Positions 49,288 to 57,377 of a stretch of DNA of 64,000 bases are shown in pieces. The position numbers and the translations under genes are program-made. Source of the stretch: Catenuloplanes niger. Lineage in GTDB: Bacteria > Actinomycetota > Actinomycetes > Mycobacteriales > Micromonosporaceae. How positions within the stretch are numbered: position 1 is the stretch's first letter; the number at the start of each line of letters is the position of its first letter. The stretch is taken from contig NZ_JAVDYC010000001.1 in NCBI RefSeq assembly GCF_031458255.1, positions 5,899,001 to 5,963,000 on the forward strand. Reading direction: 5' to 3'. The notes below the pieces were generated by a model. That model was not told the origin of the DNA. It did no database searches and saw only the letters and a program-made list of their open reading frames with translations.

Positions 49288-49343
49288 CCGTACGCATGTT
49301 CTGGTAGACCTTCGTACGTCCGTTCTATCGAACCCTTGTTCGA
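49288..49343. promoter_or_regulatory. One perfect and two degenerate LexA boxes between lexA and the LysM gene
   Basis: TCGAACCCTTGTTCGA at 49328-49343 is a perfect palindromic actinobacterial SOS box. Directly abutting it is CGTAC-GTCC-GTTC (core 49314-49325), and 24 bp further left GTAC-GCAT-GTTC (49290-49301). The perfect site lies 29 bp before the LysM GTG; all three can serve both divergent genes. Confidence 0.85.
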
Positions 49344-49371
49344 GTAAGATCATTATTACTGGGGGGGTCCC

Positions 49372-49767
49372 GTGGCTGGGACGGCAACGACGACGGCGTT
49401 CTCCGCATCCGCGGTGAGCGCCCCCACCAGGGCGGCGATCGGTTGGGGGACCGATCGCACGGCCCATCCGGCGAAGCGGCCGCTGCGCCTCACCCGGCGC
49501 GGCCGGATCGTCCGCATGGTCGCGCTGATCGCGTTGGCCTGGGTCGCGGTCGGCCTGCTCGCCGCCACCGCCTCACACGCGGAGCGGGACGCCGGCCCGC
49601 TGCCCACCGCGGTGGTGCAGAAGCACGACACGCTCTGGGACATCGCGGCGCGATACCGTCCCAGCGACGACCCGTTCGCCATGGTCGAGGAGATCCGCGC
49701 GCTGAACGATCTGCCCGGCTACACGATCCATCCCGGCCAGGAGTTGCGGCTGCCGCGCGGGCGGTGA
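49372..49767 (+). CDS. LysM-domain membrane protein, probably the SOS-induced division inhibitor
   Basis: A 131-aa protein with a basic N-terminus, one TM segment at about 48-66 (MVALIALAWVAVGLLAATA) and an extracytoplasmic LysM domain at about 80-128 (VVQKHDTLWDIAARYRPSDDPFAMVEEIRALNDLPGYTIHPGQELRLP). Divergent from lexA with a perfect LexA box ahead. In Corynebacterium (DivS), Mycobacterium (ChiZ) and Bacillus (YneA), membrane proteins at this lexA-adjacent locus block division after DNA damage; the same role is inferred. GTG start, CTGGGGGG ribosome site. Confidence 0.85.
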   Translation: MAGTATTTAFSASAVSAPTRAAIGWGTDRTAHPAKRPLRLTRRGRIVRMVALIALAWVAVGLLAATASHAERDAGPLPTAVVQKHDTLWDIAARYRPSDDPFAMVEEIRALNDLPGYTIHPGQELRLPRGR

Positions 49768-49916
49768 GATCGCTCCACGGGTGCCGAAACCCGGGCAAAA
49801 ACAACGACTTCCGCGCCGCCGGTAACCACCGTCCCACGACGCGTGTTGAGACCGCAGGCACAGTTGTGACCGATGCGGCGGGTGAGCTTGCACCGGTGGC
49901 GTGCGGGGCCTAGGGT

Positions 49917-49933
49917 CACAACATCTAGTAGTG
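49917..49933 (+). promoter_or_regulatory. Candidate NrdR box
   Basis: CACAACATCTAGTAGTG has the CACnA...T-AGTnGTG dyad symmetry of NrdR operators, and lies about 170 bp upstream of nrdR. Autoregulation of nrdRJ by NrdR is known in streptomycetes. Confidence 0.5.
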
Positions 49934-50002
49934 ACACGGGTGTAAGTCATCAACTGGTAGGGGTCCTCGCCCTCACCTTCCCAGCCTGTTCACCACAGCG
50001 GC

Positions 50003-50025
50003 CGCCCGGCGCAACCGGGCGTTTT
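50003..50025 (+). terminator. Terminator-like hairpin in the nrdR leader (possible attenuator)
   Basis: CGCCCGG-CGCAA-CCGGGCG followed by TTTT, 77 nt before the nrdR ATG and downstream of the candidate NrdR box. Either ends LysM-gene read-through or attenuates nrdRJ. Confidence 0.6.
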
Positions 50026-50101
50026 CGCTGCGGTTCGGCGTGCGCGGGGCAAGGCTGGAGGGGGAGAGCCGGCCCAGCCGCGGGGGAAGGGGACGCTCGA
50101 C

Positions 50102-50632
50102 ATGCGCTGTCCGTATTGCCGGCACGCCGACTCCCGGGTGGTCGACTCGCGCGAGGCGGACGACGGGCAGCTGATCCGCCGGCGGCGGTCCTGCCCCGAG
50201 TGCGGCAAGCGGTTCACGACGGTCGAGGAGGCGGTCCTCGCGGTGGTGAAGCGCAGTGGCGTCACCGAGCCGTTCAGCCGGACGAAGATCGCCAACGGCG
50301 TGCGCAAGGCCTGCCAGGGCCGCCCGGTCACCGAGGACGCACTGGCTCTGCTCGCGCAGCGGGTGGAGGACGCGGTCCGGTCGCGGGGCGCGGCGGAGAT
50401 CCCCAGCAACGAGGTCGGTCTCGCGATCCTCGGCCCGCTGCGGGAGCTTGACGTCGTGGCCTACCTGCGGTTCGCCAGCGTCTACCGGTCGTTCGACACG
50501 CTGGGGGACTTCGAACGGGAGATCGAGGCGTTGCGCGCGGAGGCACTGGCGCGTGAGGCCGCGATCGAGCAGGGCGCGGACGGGTCCGGCGCGGCAGCCG
50601 TACCGTCGGATCGCCCTGGGGTTCTGCACTGA
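50102..50632 (+). CDS. nrdR: Transcriptional repressor NrdR
   Basis: A 176-aa repressor of ribonucleotide reductase genes. The N-terminal zinc ribbon uses Cys3, Cys6, Cys31 and Cys34 ([17 protein letters not shown]) and the [16 protein letters not shown] strand. An ATP-cone domain lies at about 47-140 ([34 protein letters not shown]). It senses ATP/dATP and oligomerises on NrdR boxes. It lies 65 nt upstream of nrdJ, as in other actinobacteria. Confidence 0.96.
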   Translation: MRCPYCRHADSRVVDSREADDGQLIRRRRSCPECGKRFTTVEEAVLAVVKRSGVTEPFSRTKIANGVRKACQGRPVTEDALALLAQRVEDAVRSRGAAEIPSNEVGLAILGPLRELDVVAYLRFASVYRSFDTLGDFEREIEALRAEALAREAAIEQGADGSGAAAVPSDRPGVLH

Positions 50633-50697
50633 ACTGAGCAACAACGGATGTGAGAGTCGCGGCGACATGGCGCCGCGCTGATCGAGGGGGAAGCACA

Positions 50698-53628
50698 TTG
50701 GCCGGGGACAACGCGTCCACGAGCAACGCGACGACGGGTAAGGGGCGGATCCGGGCGACGCAGAGCAACGGCTCGGCTCCGAAGGAGTCGAAGGAGCTCA
50801 AGGGCCTTGCCGTCGAGCGGGTCTGGACGACCGAGGGCGTCCACCCGTACGACGAGGTCGAGTGGGAACGCCGCGACGTCGTCATGACGAACTGGCGGGA
50901 CGGCTCGATCAACTTCGAGCAGCGCGGTGTGGAGTACCCGACGTCGTGGAGCGTCAACGCGGCGAACATCGTGACCACGAAGTACTTCCGGGGTGCGGTG
51001 GGGACCCCGCAGCGTGAGTGGTCGCTGAAGCAGCTGATCGACCGGGTCGCGAAGACGTATCGCGCCGCGGGCGAAAAGTACGGCTATTTCGCGACGACGA
51101 CCGATGCCGAGATCTTCGAGCACGAGCTGACCTGGATGCTGCTGCACCAGGTGTTCAGCTTCAACTCGCCGGTCTGGTTCAACGTCGGCACCGCGTCGCC
51201 GCAGCAGGTCAGCGCGTGCTTCATCCTCTCCGTCGACGACTCGATGGACTCCATCCTGGACTGGTACAAGGAGGAGGGGCTGATCTTCAAGGGCGGTTCC
51301 GGCTCCGGCGTGAACCTGTCCCGGATTCGCTCCTCCAAGGAGCTGCTCTCCAGCGGCGGCACCGCCTCCGGCCCGGTGAGCTTCATGCGCGGCGCGGACG
51401 CGTCCGCCGGCACCATCAAGTCGGGCGGCGCCACCCGCCGCGCGGCCAAGATGGTCATCCTCGACATCGACCACCCGGACATCGAGGAGTTCGTCGAGAC
51501 CAAGGCGCGCGAGGAGGACAAGATCCGCGCGCTGCGGGACGCCGGCTTCGACATGGACCTGGGCGGCGCCGACATCGTCTCCGTGCAGTACCAGAACGCG
51601 AACAACTCGGTCCGCGTCTCGGACGAGTTCATGACCGCGGTCGAGAACGGCACCGAGTTCGGCCTGCGCAGCCGCCTGGACGGCAGCGTCATCGAGACGA
51701 TCGACGCCAAGAACCTGTTCCGCAAGGTCGCGCTCGCCGCGTGGGAGTGCGCCGACCCGGGCATCCAGTACGACGACATCATCAACGACTGGCACACGAA
51801 CCCGGAGACCGGGCGGATCACCGCCTCGAACCCGTGCTCGGAGTACATGTCGCTGGACGACTCGTCCTGCAACCTGGCCTCGCTGAACCTGATGAAGTTC
51901 CTCAAGGACGACGGCGGCTTCGAGATCGAGAAGTTCGTCAAGTCCGTCGAGTTCATCATCACCGCGATGGACATCTCGATCTGCTTCGCGGACTTCCCGA
52001 CCGAGCGGATCGGCGCCACCACCCGGGCGTACCGTCAGCTCGGCATCGGCTACGCGAACATCGGCGCGCTGCTGATGGCGTCCGGCCTGCCCTACGACTC
52101 GGACGGCGGCCGCACCGTGGCCGCGTCGATCACCTCGCTGATGACCGGTACGGCGTACCGTCGCTCGGCCGAGCTGGCCGGCATCGTCGGCGCGTACGAC
52201 GGCTACGCCCGCAATGCCAAGGCGCACCAGCGCGTCATGCGCAAGCACGCCGCGGCGAACGACGACATAAGGGCGTTCAGCACGGTCTCCGACGCGATCC
52301 GCGAGGCGGCCGGCGAGCAGTGGGCGCTCGGTAACAAGATCGGCGAGACGAACGGCTGGCGCAACGCGCAGGCCTCCGTGCTCGCGCCGACCGGCACCAT
52401 CGGCCTGATGATGGACTGCGACACCACCGGCATCGAGCCGGACCTGGCGCTCGTCAAGTTCAAGAAGCTGGTCGGCGGCGGCTCGATGCAGATCGTCAAC
52501 CAGACGGTCCCGCGCGCGCTGCGCAGCATCGGCTACCAGGAGGAGCAGATCGAGGCGATCGTCGAGCACATCGGCGAGCACGGCCACGTGATCGACGCTC
52601 CCGGCCTGAAGAGCGAGCACTACTCGATCTTCGACTGCGCGATGGGCGCCCGGTCCATCTCCCCGATGGGCCACGTGCGGATGATGGCGGCCGTCCAGCC
52701 GTTCATCTCCGGCGCCATCTCCAAGACCGTCAACATGCCGGAGGACGCGACGGTCGAGGAGGTCGAGGAGGTCTACTTCCAGGGCTGGAAGCTCGGCCTC
52801 AAGGCGCTCGCGATCTACCGCGACAACTGCAAGGTCGGTCAGCCGCTCTCCGCGATGAAGAAGGAGACCCCGGCCGAGGAGCCCAAGGCCGAGGTCGAGA
52901 AGGTCGTCGAGAAGGTCATCGAGTACCGCCCGGTCCGCAAGCGCCTCCCGAAGAAGCGCTCCTCGCAGACCGTGTCGTTCTCGGTCGCCGGCGCCGAGGG
53001 CTACCTCACCGCCTCCGGCTACCCGGACGGCGGCCTCGGCGAGGTCTTCCTGAAGATGTCGAAGCAGGGCTCGACGCTCGCCGGCGTGATGGACGCCTTC
53101 TCGGTGGCCATCTCGATAGGGCTTCAGCACGGCGTCCCGCTGGAGACGTTCGTCAGCAAGTTCACCAACATGCGCTTCGAGCCGGCCGGCATGACCGACG
53201 ACTCGGACATCCGCATGGCGTCCTCGGTGATGGACTACATCTTCCGTCGCCTGGCGCTGGACTACCTGGACTTCGAGACCCGCTCCGAGCTGGGCATCCT
53301 GACCGCGCGTGAGCGCGCGGCCCAGGTCGCGGCCGAGCAGGAGGCCGCGGTCGACCTGGCCGGCATGGCCGCGTCCGCCCCGGTGCCCACCAAGGCCCCG
53401 GAGCCGGTCGCCACCGCGCCGGTCGCCGAGCCGGCCAAGCCGGCCGAGGCCAAGGTCCCGGCCCAGCCCGCGCCGCCGGTCCAGGCCCGCACCTCGACCG
53501 AGCTCCTCGAGCTGGTCCAGGGCCGTTCCGCCGACGCGCCGCTCTGCTTCACCTGCGGCACCAAGATGCGCCCGGCCGGCAGCTGCTACGTCTGCGAGGG
53601 CTGCGGCAGCACCTCCGGCTGCAGCTGA
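50698..53628 (+). CDS. nrdJ: Adenosylcobalamin-dependent (class II) ribonucleotide reductase NrdJ
   Basis: A 976-aa enzyme reducing ribonucleotides with coenzyme B12, independent of oxygen. Catalytic barrel signatures: FNSPVWFNVGTASPQQVSACFILSVDDSMDSIL, FKGGSGSGVNLSRIRSSKE, ITASNPCSEYMSLDDSSCNLASLNL and APTGTIGLMMDCDTTGIEPD. A Pro/Ala/Glu linker leads to a C-terminal Cys module (CFTCGTKMRPAGSCYVCEGCGSTSGC) that re-reduces the active site. The start is the TTG at 50698 behind GAGGGGGAA; an in-frame ATG at 50650 has no ribosome site. No cobalamin riboswitch was recognised upstream. Confidence 0.95.
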   Translation: MAGDNASTSNATTGKGRIRATQSNGSAPKESKELKGLAVERVWTTEGVHPYDEVEWERRDVVMTNWRDGSINFEQRGVEYPTSWSVNAANIVTTKYFRGAVGTPQREWSLKQLIDRVAKTYRAAGEKYGYFATTTDAEIFEHELTWMLLHQVFSFNSPVWFNVGTASPQQVSACFILSVDDSMDSILDWYKEEGLIFKGGSGSGVNLSRIRSSKELLSSGGTASGPVSFMRGADASAGTIKSGGATRRAAKMVILDIDHPDIEEFVETKAREEDKIRALRDAGFDMDLGGADIVSVQYQNANNSVRVSDEFMTAVENGTEFGLRSRLDGSVIETIDAKNLFRKVALAAWECADPGIQYDDIINDWHTNPETGRITASNPCSEYMSLDDSSCNLASLNLMKFLKDDGGFEIEKFVKSVEFIITAMDISICFADFPTERIGATTRAYRQLGIGYANIGALLMASGLPYDSDGGRTVAASITSLMTGTAYRRSAELAGIVGAYDGYARNAKAHQRVMRKHAAANDDIRAFSTVSDAIREAAGEQWALGNKIGETNGWRNAQASVLAPTGTIGLMMDCDTTGIEPDLALVKFKKLVGGGSMQIVNQTVPRALRSIGYQEEQIEAIVEHIGEHGHVIDAPGLKSEHYSIFDCAMGARSISPMGHVRMMAAVQPFISGAISKTVNMPEDATVEEVEEVYFQGWKLGLKALAIYRDNCKVGQPLSAMKKETPAEEPKAEVEKVVEKVIEYRPVRKRLPKKRSSQTVSFSVAGAEGYLTASGYPDGGLGEVFLKMSKQGSTLAGVMDAFSVAISIGLQHGVPLETFVSKFTNMRFEPAGMTDDSDIRMASSVMDYIFRRLALDYLDFETRSELGILTARERAAQVAAEQEAAVDLAGMAASAPVPTKAPEPVATAPVAEPAKPAEAKVPAQPAPPVQARTSTELLELVQGRSADAPLCFTCGTKMRPAGSCYVCEGCGSTSGCS

Positions 53629-53711
53629 ATCCGGGAAGTTTGTGCATGTCTCCCGTGAGACCTTCCTAAGAGGAATCGCTGGTTGACATCGCTCCTGGTG
53701 TAGGCCTACAA

Positions 53712-53753
53712 CAGATGCCTCCCATCCGATTGCGGGTGGGAGGCATCTGCTTT
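53712..53753 (+). terminator. Intrinsic terminator of nrdRJ
   Basis: 13-bp perfect stem CAGATGCCTCCCA / TGGGAGGCATCTG, 12-nt loop, then CTTT. It lies 83 nt past the nrdJ stop and marks the edge between core and accessory DNA. Confidence 0.88.
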
Positions 53754-54064
53754 GGGAGTACGAGAGGAGCGCGGTAACCGTGTCGGTGAGTGTCGTTCCT
53801 CCGCGTCCCATCGATCACGACCTGCTCGGTCAGATGCTCGGCGAGCCGGCGCTGCGGGTCGAGCACGTGGACAGCCCGTCCATCCTCGTCGACGGTCGCT
53901 ATCACACGGCAGCGTCGCACTGGCTGCGCCGTAAGCACCAGCGGCGGCCGGTGATGGATACGAACGTTGCCCACGCACGTCGCCTTGCGGCCTGGAGGGT
54001 CTGCTGCACGCATAGGTGACATCTGAGATGGCTTGCCGTGACGGTGAGCTGGAAGGATGTTGCT

Positions 54065-54373
54065 GTGCCCAGGCCCTACCCTCGTGAGTTCCGCGATGAC
54101 GTCGTGCGGGTCGCTCGTGACCGTGATCCCGGTGTGACGGTCGAGCAGATCGCCAAGGACTTCGGGGTCCATCCGATGACGTTGTTCAAGTGGCTGCGCC
54201 AGGCCGACATCGACGCCGGCGCCGCGCCCGGCGTGAGCCGCAACGACTCCGCCGAGTTGCGTGAGGCCCGTAAGCGGATCAAGCTTTTGGAGCAGGAGAA
54301 CGAGGTCTTGTGCCGGGCCGCGGCGTATCTGTCGCAGGCGAACCTGCCGGGAAAAGGCTCTACCCGCTCGTGA
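54065..54373 (+). CDS. IS3-family transposase OrfA
   Basis: A 102-aa HTH protein, VPRPYPREFRDDVVRVARDRDP, then VTVEQIAKDFGVHPMTLFKWLRQAD and a leucine zipper (ELREARKRIKLLEQENEVLCRAAAYLSQ). GTG at 54065 follows a GAAGGA site. Overlaps OrfB by 64 nt. Confidence 0.9.
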   Translation: MPRPYPREFRDDVVRVARDRDPGVTVEQIAKDFGVHPMTLFKWLRQADIDAGAAPGVSRNDSAELREARKRIKLLEQENEVLCRAAAYLSQANLPGKGSTRS

Positions 54374-55233
54374 ACGAGCTCGTCGTCGACGGGATACCCG
54401 TCGCGGTGACGTGCCGGGTGCTGAACCTTGCTCGTCAGCCCTACTACCGGTGGCTTGCCCGTCCGGTCACCGACGCCGCTCTGGCCGAGGCGTACCGGGC
54501 GGACGCGCTGTTCAGCGCCCATCGTGACGATCCGGGGTTCGGCTACCGGTTCCTGGCCGACGAGGTCCGTGCGGCCGGACAGTCGATGGTCGAGCGCACC
54601 GCGTGGAAGATCTGCTCTGGTATGGGCTGGTGGAGCACGGTCAGCCGCAAGCGGCGCCGGGGCAAGGGCGGCAGGCCGGGTCCGCCGGTGCACGACGACC
54701 TCGTCAAACGGGACTTCACCGCCGGCGGGCCGAACCGGTTGTGGCTGGCCGACATCACCGAGCACCGCACCGGTGAGGGCAAGTTGTACCTGTGCGCGAT
54801 CAAGGACGTGTGGTCGAACCGGATCGTCGGCTACTCCATCGACTCACGGATGAAGTCGCGGCTGGCCGTCAACGCCCTGCACAACGCCGTGGCCCGGCGC
54901 GGTGACGTGGCCGGCTGCGTGCTGCACACCGACCGAGGATCGCAGTTCCGCAGCCGAAAATTCGTCCGTGCCCTGCATCATCACCAGATGCTCGGATCGA
55001 TGGGCAGAGTCGGTGCCGCCGGCGACAACGCCGCGATGGAGTCGTTCTTCGGCCTGCTGCAGAACAACGTCCTCGACCGCCGGACCTGGACCACCCGCCA
55101 GGCATTGAGGACCGCGATCGTGACCTGGATCGAACGGACCTACCACCGCCGCCGACGCCAACGCCGCCTGTCCCGGTTGACCCCTATCGAGTACGAGACC
55201 ATCATGACCCCACCGGCCAGTCAGGCCGCGTGA
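54310..55233 (+). CDS. IS3-family transposase OrfB (DDE integrase domain)
   Basis: A 307-aa frame with an HTH_21 segment (HRDDPGFGYRFLADEVRAAG) and an rve integrase core: first Asp in LWLADITEH, second in HTDRGSQF, Glu in NAAMESFFGLLQ with the usual spacing of about 35. It is normally made as an OrfAB fusion by -1 frameshifting; a slippery A-AAA-G lies at 54352-54356 within the overlap, so the independent start at 54310 may not be used. The frame is intact, so the element is potentially active. Confidence 0.9.
   Translation: MPGRGVSVAGEPAGKRLYPLVNELVVDGIPVAVTCRVLNLARQPYYRWLARPVTDAALAEAYRADALFSAHRDDPGFGYRFLADEVRAAGQSMVERTAWKICSGMGWWSTVSRKRRRGKGGRPGPPVHDDLVKRDFTAGGPNRLWLADITEHRTGEGKLYLCAIKDVWSNRIVGYSIDSRMKSRLAVNALHNAVARRGDVAGCVLHTDRGSQFRSRKFVRALHHHQMLGSMGRVGAAGDNAAMESFFGLLQNNVLDRRTWTTRQALRTAIVTWIERTYHRRRRQRRLSRLTPIEYETIMTPPASQAA
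54352..54356 (+). promoter_or_regulatory. Programmed -1 frameshift site of the IS3 element
   Basis: A-AAA-G in the orfA/orfB overlap. Slipping back one base moves from GGA-AAA-GGC (orfA) to GGG-AAA-AGG (orfB), joining SQANLPGK to RLYPLVNE. Confidence 0.7.
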
Positions 55234-55517
55234 CTTGAACTGTCACCTATCGGTGCAGCAGACCCCTCTGCCAGGTCGCAGGTGTGTCCCGCGGATCCAC
55301 CTACAACCACCACAAGGAGGCGATGGTGAGTATCCGGGAGAACATTCCAGTTCTCGTCCGGGCGCAACTCGCCGTCCTCGGCGAGACACCGAGCGCCGCA
55401 GAGCTGTTCGACCAGGTTCACGAGCGGGACGAGACCATCCGCGAACTCCGAGCCGAGATCAAGGCTGCCCGCCGAGAACGCAACACGGCTCTCGCCTACG
55501 CTCGCGACCTGCACGAA

Positions 55518-56891
55518 GGGAGTGTCAAGTTAACGGCTGATCTTGGTTGTTGAGGTGGTCAGTTGTCGGCCGGGGTGAGCCGGCCTTCGAAGGCGATCTG
55601 GAAGGCGTTCAGGGGTGCCTTCCAGCGCATGGTCCAGCGCCTTCGGCCCGCGCCGGTGGGGTCGAGGCTCATCAAGGCCATGTAGACGCACTTGAGCGCG
55701 GCCTGCTCATTCGGGAAGTGGCCGCGAGCTCGCACGGCCTTGCGGATACGGGCGTTGACCGACTCGATCGCGTTCGTGGAGCAGATGACCTTGCGGATCT
55801 CGGCGTCGAAGGCGAGGAACGGCACGAACTCGGCCCAGGCGTTTTCCCACAGCTTCACGATCGCCGGATACTTACGGCCCCACGCCTCGGCGAACTCGAG
55901 GAACCGCTCGGCCGCGGCGTCCTCGGTCGGTGCGGTGTAGACCGGCCGCAGCGCCTTGGCGATCTTGTCCCAGTCCTGGCGCGCGGCGTAGCGGAACGAG
56001 TTGCGCAGCAGGTGCACCACACACGTCTGCACGATCGTGCGAGGCCAGACGGTCTCGACCGCCTCCGGCAGGCCCTTGAGCCCGTCGCAGACGAGCATCA
56101 GCACGTCGGCGACGCCGCGGTTCTTCAGCTCGGTCAGCACGTGCAGCCAGTGCTTGGCGCCCTCACCGCCGTCACCGGCCCAGATGCCAAGGATGTCGCG
56201 GTGCCCGTCGACGGTGACCGCCATGGCGAGGTAGATCGGCCGGTTCGCGACCTGCCCATCGCGGATCTTGACGTTGATGGCATCGATGAACACGACCGGG
56301 TAGACCCGGTCCAGAGGCCGGTTCTGCCACTCCGCCATGCCGTCCATGACCTTGTCGGTGATGGTGGAGATGGTCTGCTTGGACACCTCAGCGCCGTAGA
56401 CCTCGGCCAGGTGCGCGGCGATCTCGCCGTGGGTCAACCCCTTGGCCGACAACGACAACACCATGTCGTCGACGCCGGTCAGCCGCCGCTGCCGCTTACG
56501 CACGATCTGCGGCTCGAACGTGCCCGCGGCATCGCGTGGGACTCGCACCTCGACCGGCCCGACGTCGGTGAGCACGGTCTTGGTTCGGCTGCCGTTACGG
56601 GTGTTCCCGCTGCCACGACCTGCCGGGTCGTGCTTGTCGTAGCCGACGTGGTCGGTGATCTCACCGTCCAGCGCTGACTCCAGCACCCGCTTGGTCAGCT
56701 GCTGCAGCAGCCCACCCTCACCGGTCAGCTTCAGCCCGTCACCACGAGCCCGATCGACCAGCATCGCGATCAACTGCTCATCCGTGACCGCATCCGCCGG
56801 CCTGGCGGCCGGCTCCTGCCCCGAGGTGATCTCGGTCGTCATCTGGCGTCTCTCCCTTGATCGGTCGATCAGCCGTTATTTGTACAGTCCC
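55518..56891 (-). mobile_element. IS256-family insertion sequence, 1,374 bp
   Basis: Flanked by a perfect 8-bp target duplication TGCACGAA (55510-55517 and 56892-56899). Inverted ends match at 20 of 25 positions, with a perfect inner block TAACGGCTGATC. One transposase gene fills the element. The clean duplication and intact ORF indicate a recent insertion. Confidence 0.93.
55559..56842 (-). CDS. IS256-family (mutator-type) transposase
   Basis: A 427-aa DDE transposase with Asp187 (VVFIDAINVKIRDG), Asp253 (LMLVCDGLKGLPEAV) and Glu360 (STNAIESVNARIRKAVRARG). Also GGSGNTRNG-like DNA-binding region and CVVHLLRNSFRYAARQDW, all family hallmarks. Full length with no frameshifts. ATG start at 56842 with GGGAGAGACGCC upstream. 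Confidence 0.95.
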   Translation of the reverse strand: MTTEITSGQEPAARPADAVTDEQLIAMLVDRARGDGLKLTGEGGLLQQLTKRVLESALDGEITDHVGYDKHDPAGRGSGNTRNGSRTKTVLTDVGPVEVRVPRDAAGTFEPQIVRKRQRRLTGVDDMVLSLSAKGLTHGEIAAHLAEVYGAEVSKQTISTITDKVMDGMAEWQNRPLDRVYPVVFIDAINVKIRDGQVANRPIYLAMAVTVDGHRDILGIWAGDGGEGAKHWLHVLTELKNRGVADVLMLVCDGLKGLPEAVETVWPRTIVQTCVVHLLRNSFRYAARQDWDKIAKALRPVYTAPTEDAAAERFLEFAEAWGRKYPAIVKLWENAWAEFVPFLAFDAEIRKVICSTNAIESVNARIRKAVRARGHFPNEQAALKCVYMALMSLDPTGAGRRRWTMRWKAPLNAFQIAFEGRLTPADN

Positions 56892-56991
56892 TGCACGAAC
56901 GGTTACGCCCGGAGTTCGAGGCGATAGCCCGCGAGAAGCAGGAGAAGGTCCGCTACCTCAGGCCTCTTCCCGACGCGGTGGAGGCTGACGA

Positions 56992-57369
56992 ATGATCAAC
57001 GCGGACGACCCGATGCAGTGGCAAACCGACAAGCTGAGCGCTCTCCGCCTCGGCCGTCGGCTGGTGACCGAGGTCTCATCCTCCGGGCAGGGAAGAAGGG
57101 CCTTCGTCGACATCCGCCCCATTCGAGCTGATGCCGATCATGTCGCCAGCCGAGAGGGCTGGGTTCGGCCCGACCGCGATCGCACCTTCAAGGTGGAGCA
57201 CTGGGATTACGACGCCGACCAGTTGGACGGCTTCGATTACGACGTCGGTGCGGCACTCGTCCGTGCCGCGACCGTCACAGGCGAGGCGGAACTCGCTGCC
57301 ATCCTCCAGGCCTGGGACCTTCTGCCTGGACAGTTTCGCCACCCCTGGGATACCGACGACCCGAGGTAG
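56992..57369 (+). CDS. Hypothetical protein, 125 aa
   Basis: Begins MINADDPMQWQTDKLSALRL and has a compact mixed alpha/beta look (RRAFVDIRPIRADADHVASREGWVRPDRDRTFKVEHWDYDADQLDGFDYDVGAALVRA). Acidic C-terminus. No family recognised. Its ATG overlaps the stop of the disrupted gene, so before the insertions the two were co-translated. It may now depend on an IS-borne or internal promoter. Confidence 0.65.
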   Translation: MINADDPMQWQTDKLSALRLGRRLVTEVSSSGQGRRAFVDIRPIRADADHVASREGWVRPDRDRTFKVEHWDYDADQLDGFDYDVGAALVRAATVTGEAELAAILQAWDLLPGQFRHPWDTDDPR

Positions 57370-57377
57370 TCGGCGGG

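Larger units (their letters stand above)
49768..50101. other. Intergenic region and long leader before nrdR
   Basis: Holds a NrdR-box-like palindrome, a terminator-like hairpin and a purine-rich run ahead of the nrdR ATG. No ORF of note. Confidence 0.6.
53997..55265 (+). mobile_element. IS3-family insertion sequence, about 1.27 kb
   Basis: 25-bp terminal inverted repeats at 53997-54021 and 55241-55265 (GGGTCTGCTGCAC, two swapped bases, then ATAGGTGACA) match at 23 of 25 positions. Contains orfA and orfB in overlapping frames with a slippery A-AAA-G. No 3-5 bp direct repeat is evident at the ends, so the insertion may have been followed by a local deletion. Confidence 0.88.
53780..56995 (+). 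pseudogene. Small HTH/coiled-coil gene split by two insertion sequences (fragments 53780-54001, 55266-55517, 56900-56995)
   Basis: Fragment 1 starts with GTG behind AGGAGCG and reads IDHDLLGQMLGEPALRVEHV to LAAWRV. Fragment 2 resumes LCQVAGVSRGSTYNHHKEAM, then a coiled coil (ETIRELRAEIKAARRERNTA) to ARDLHE. Fragment 3 is RLRPEFEAIAREKQEKVRYL to VEADE-stop. Removing the IS256-type element and one 8-bp target copy joins fragments 2 and 3 exactly in frame. The HTH motif VAGVSRGSTY with a trailing coiled coil resembles DUF6262-type transposon-associated proteins. Fragment 1 may have lost about 20 codons at the IS3 junction. Its stop overlaps the next gene (ATGA). Confidence 0.75.

Noticed and set aside
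49768-50101. Cobalamin riboswitch upstream of the B12-dependent reductase
   Set aside because: I looked for the B12-box and the conserved core and saw neither; only a NrdR-like box and a hairpin are present. A covariance search would settle it.
50482-53811. 1,109-codon minus-strand frame opposite nrdJ
   Set aside because: nrdJ is a complete conserved enzyme on the plus strand; the antisense product is low-complexity Asp/Arg/Gly/His sequence.
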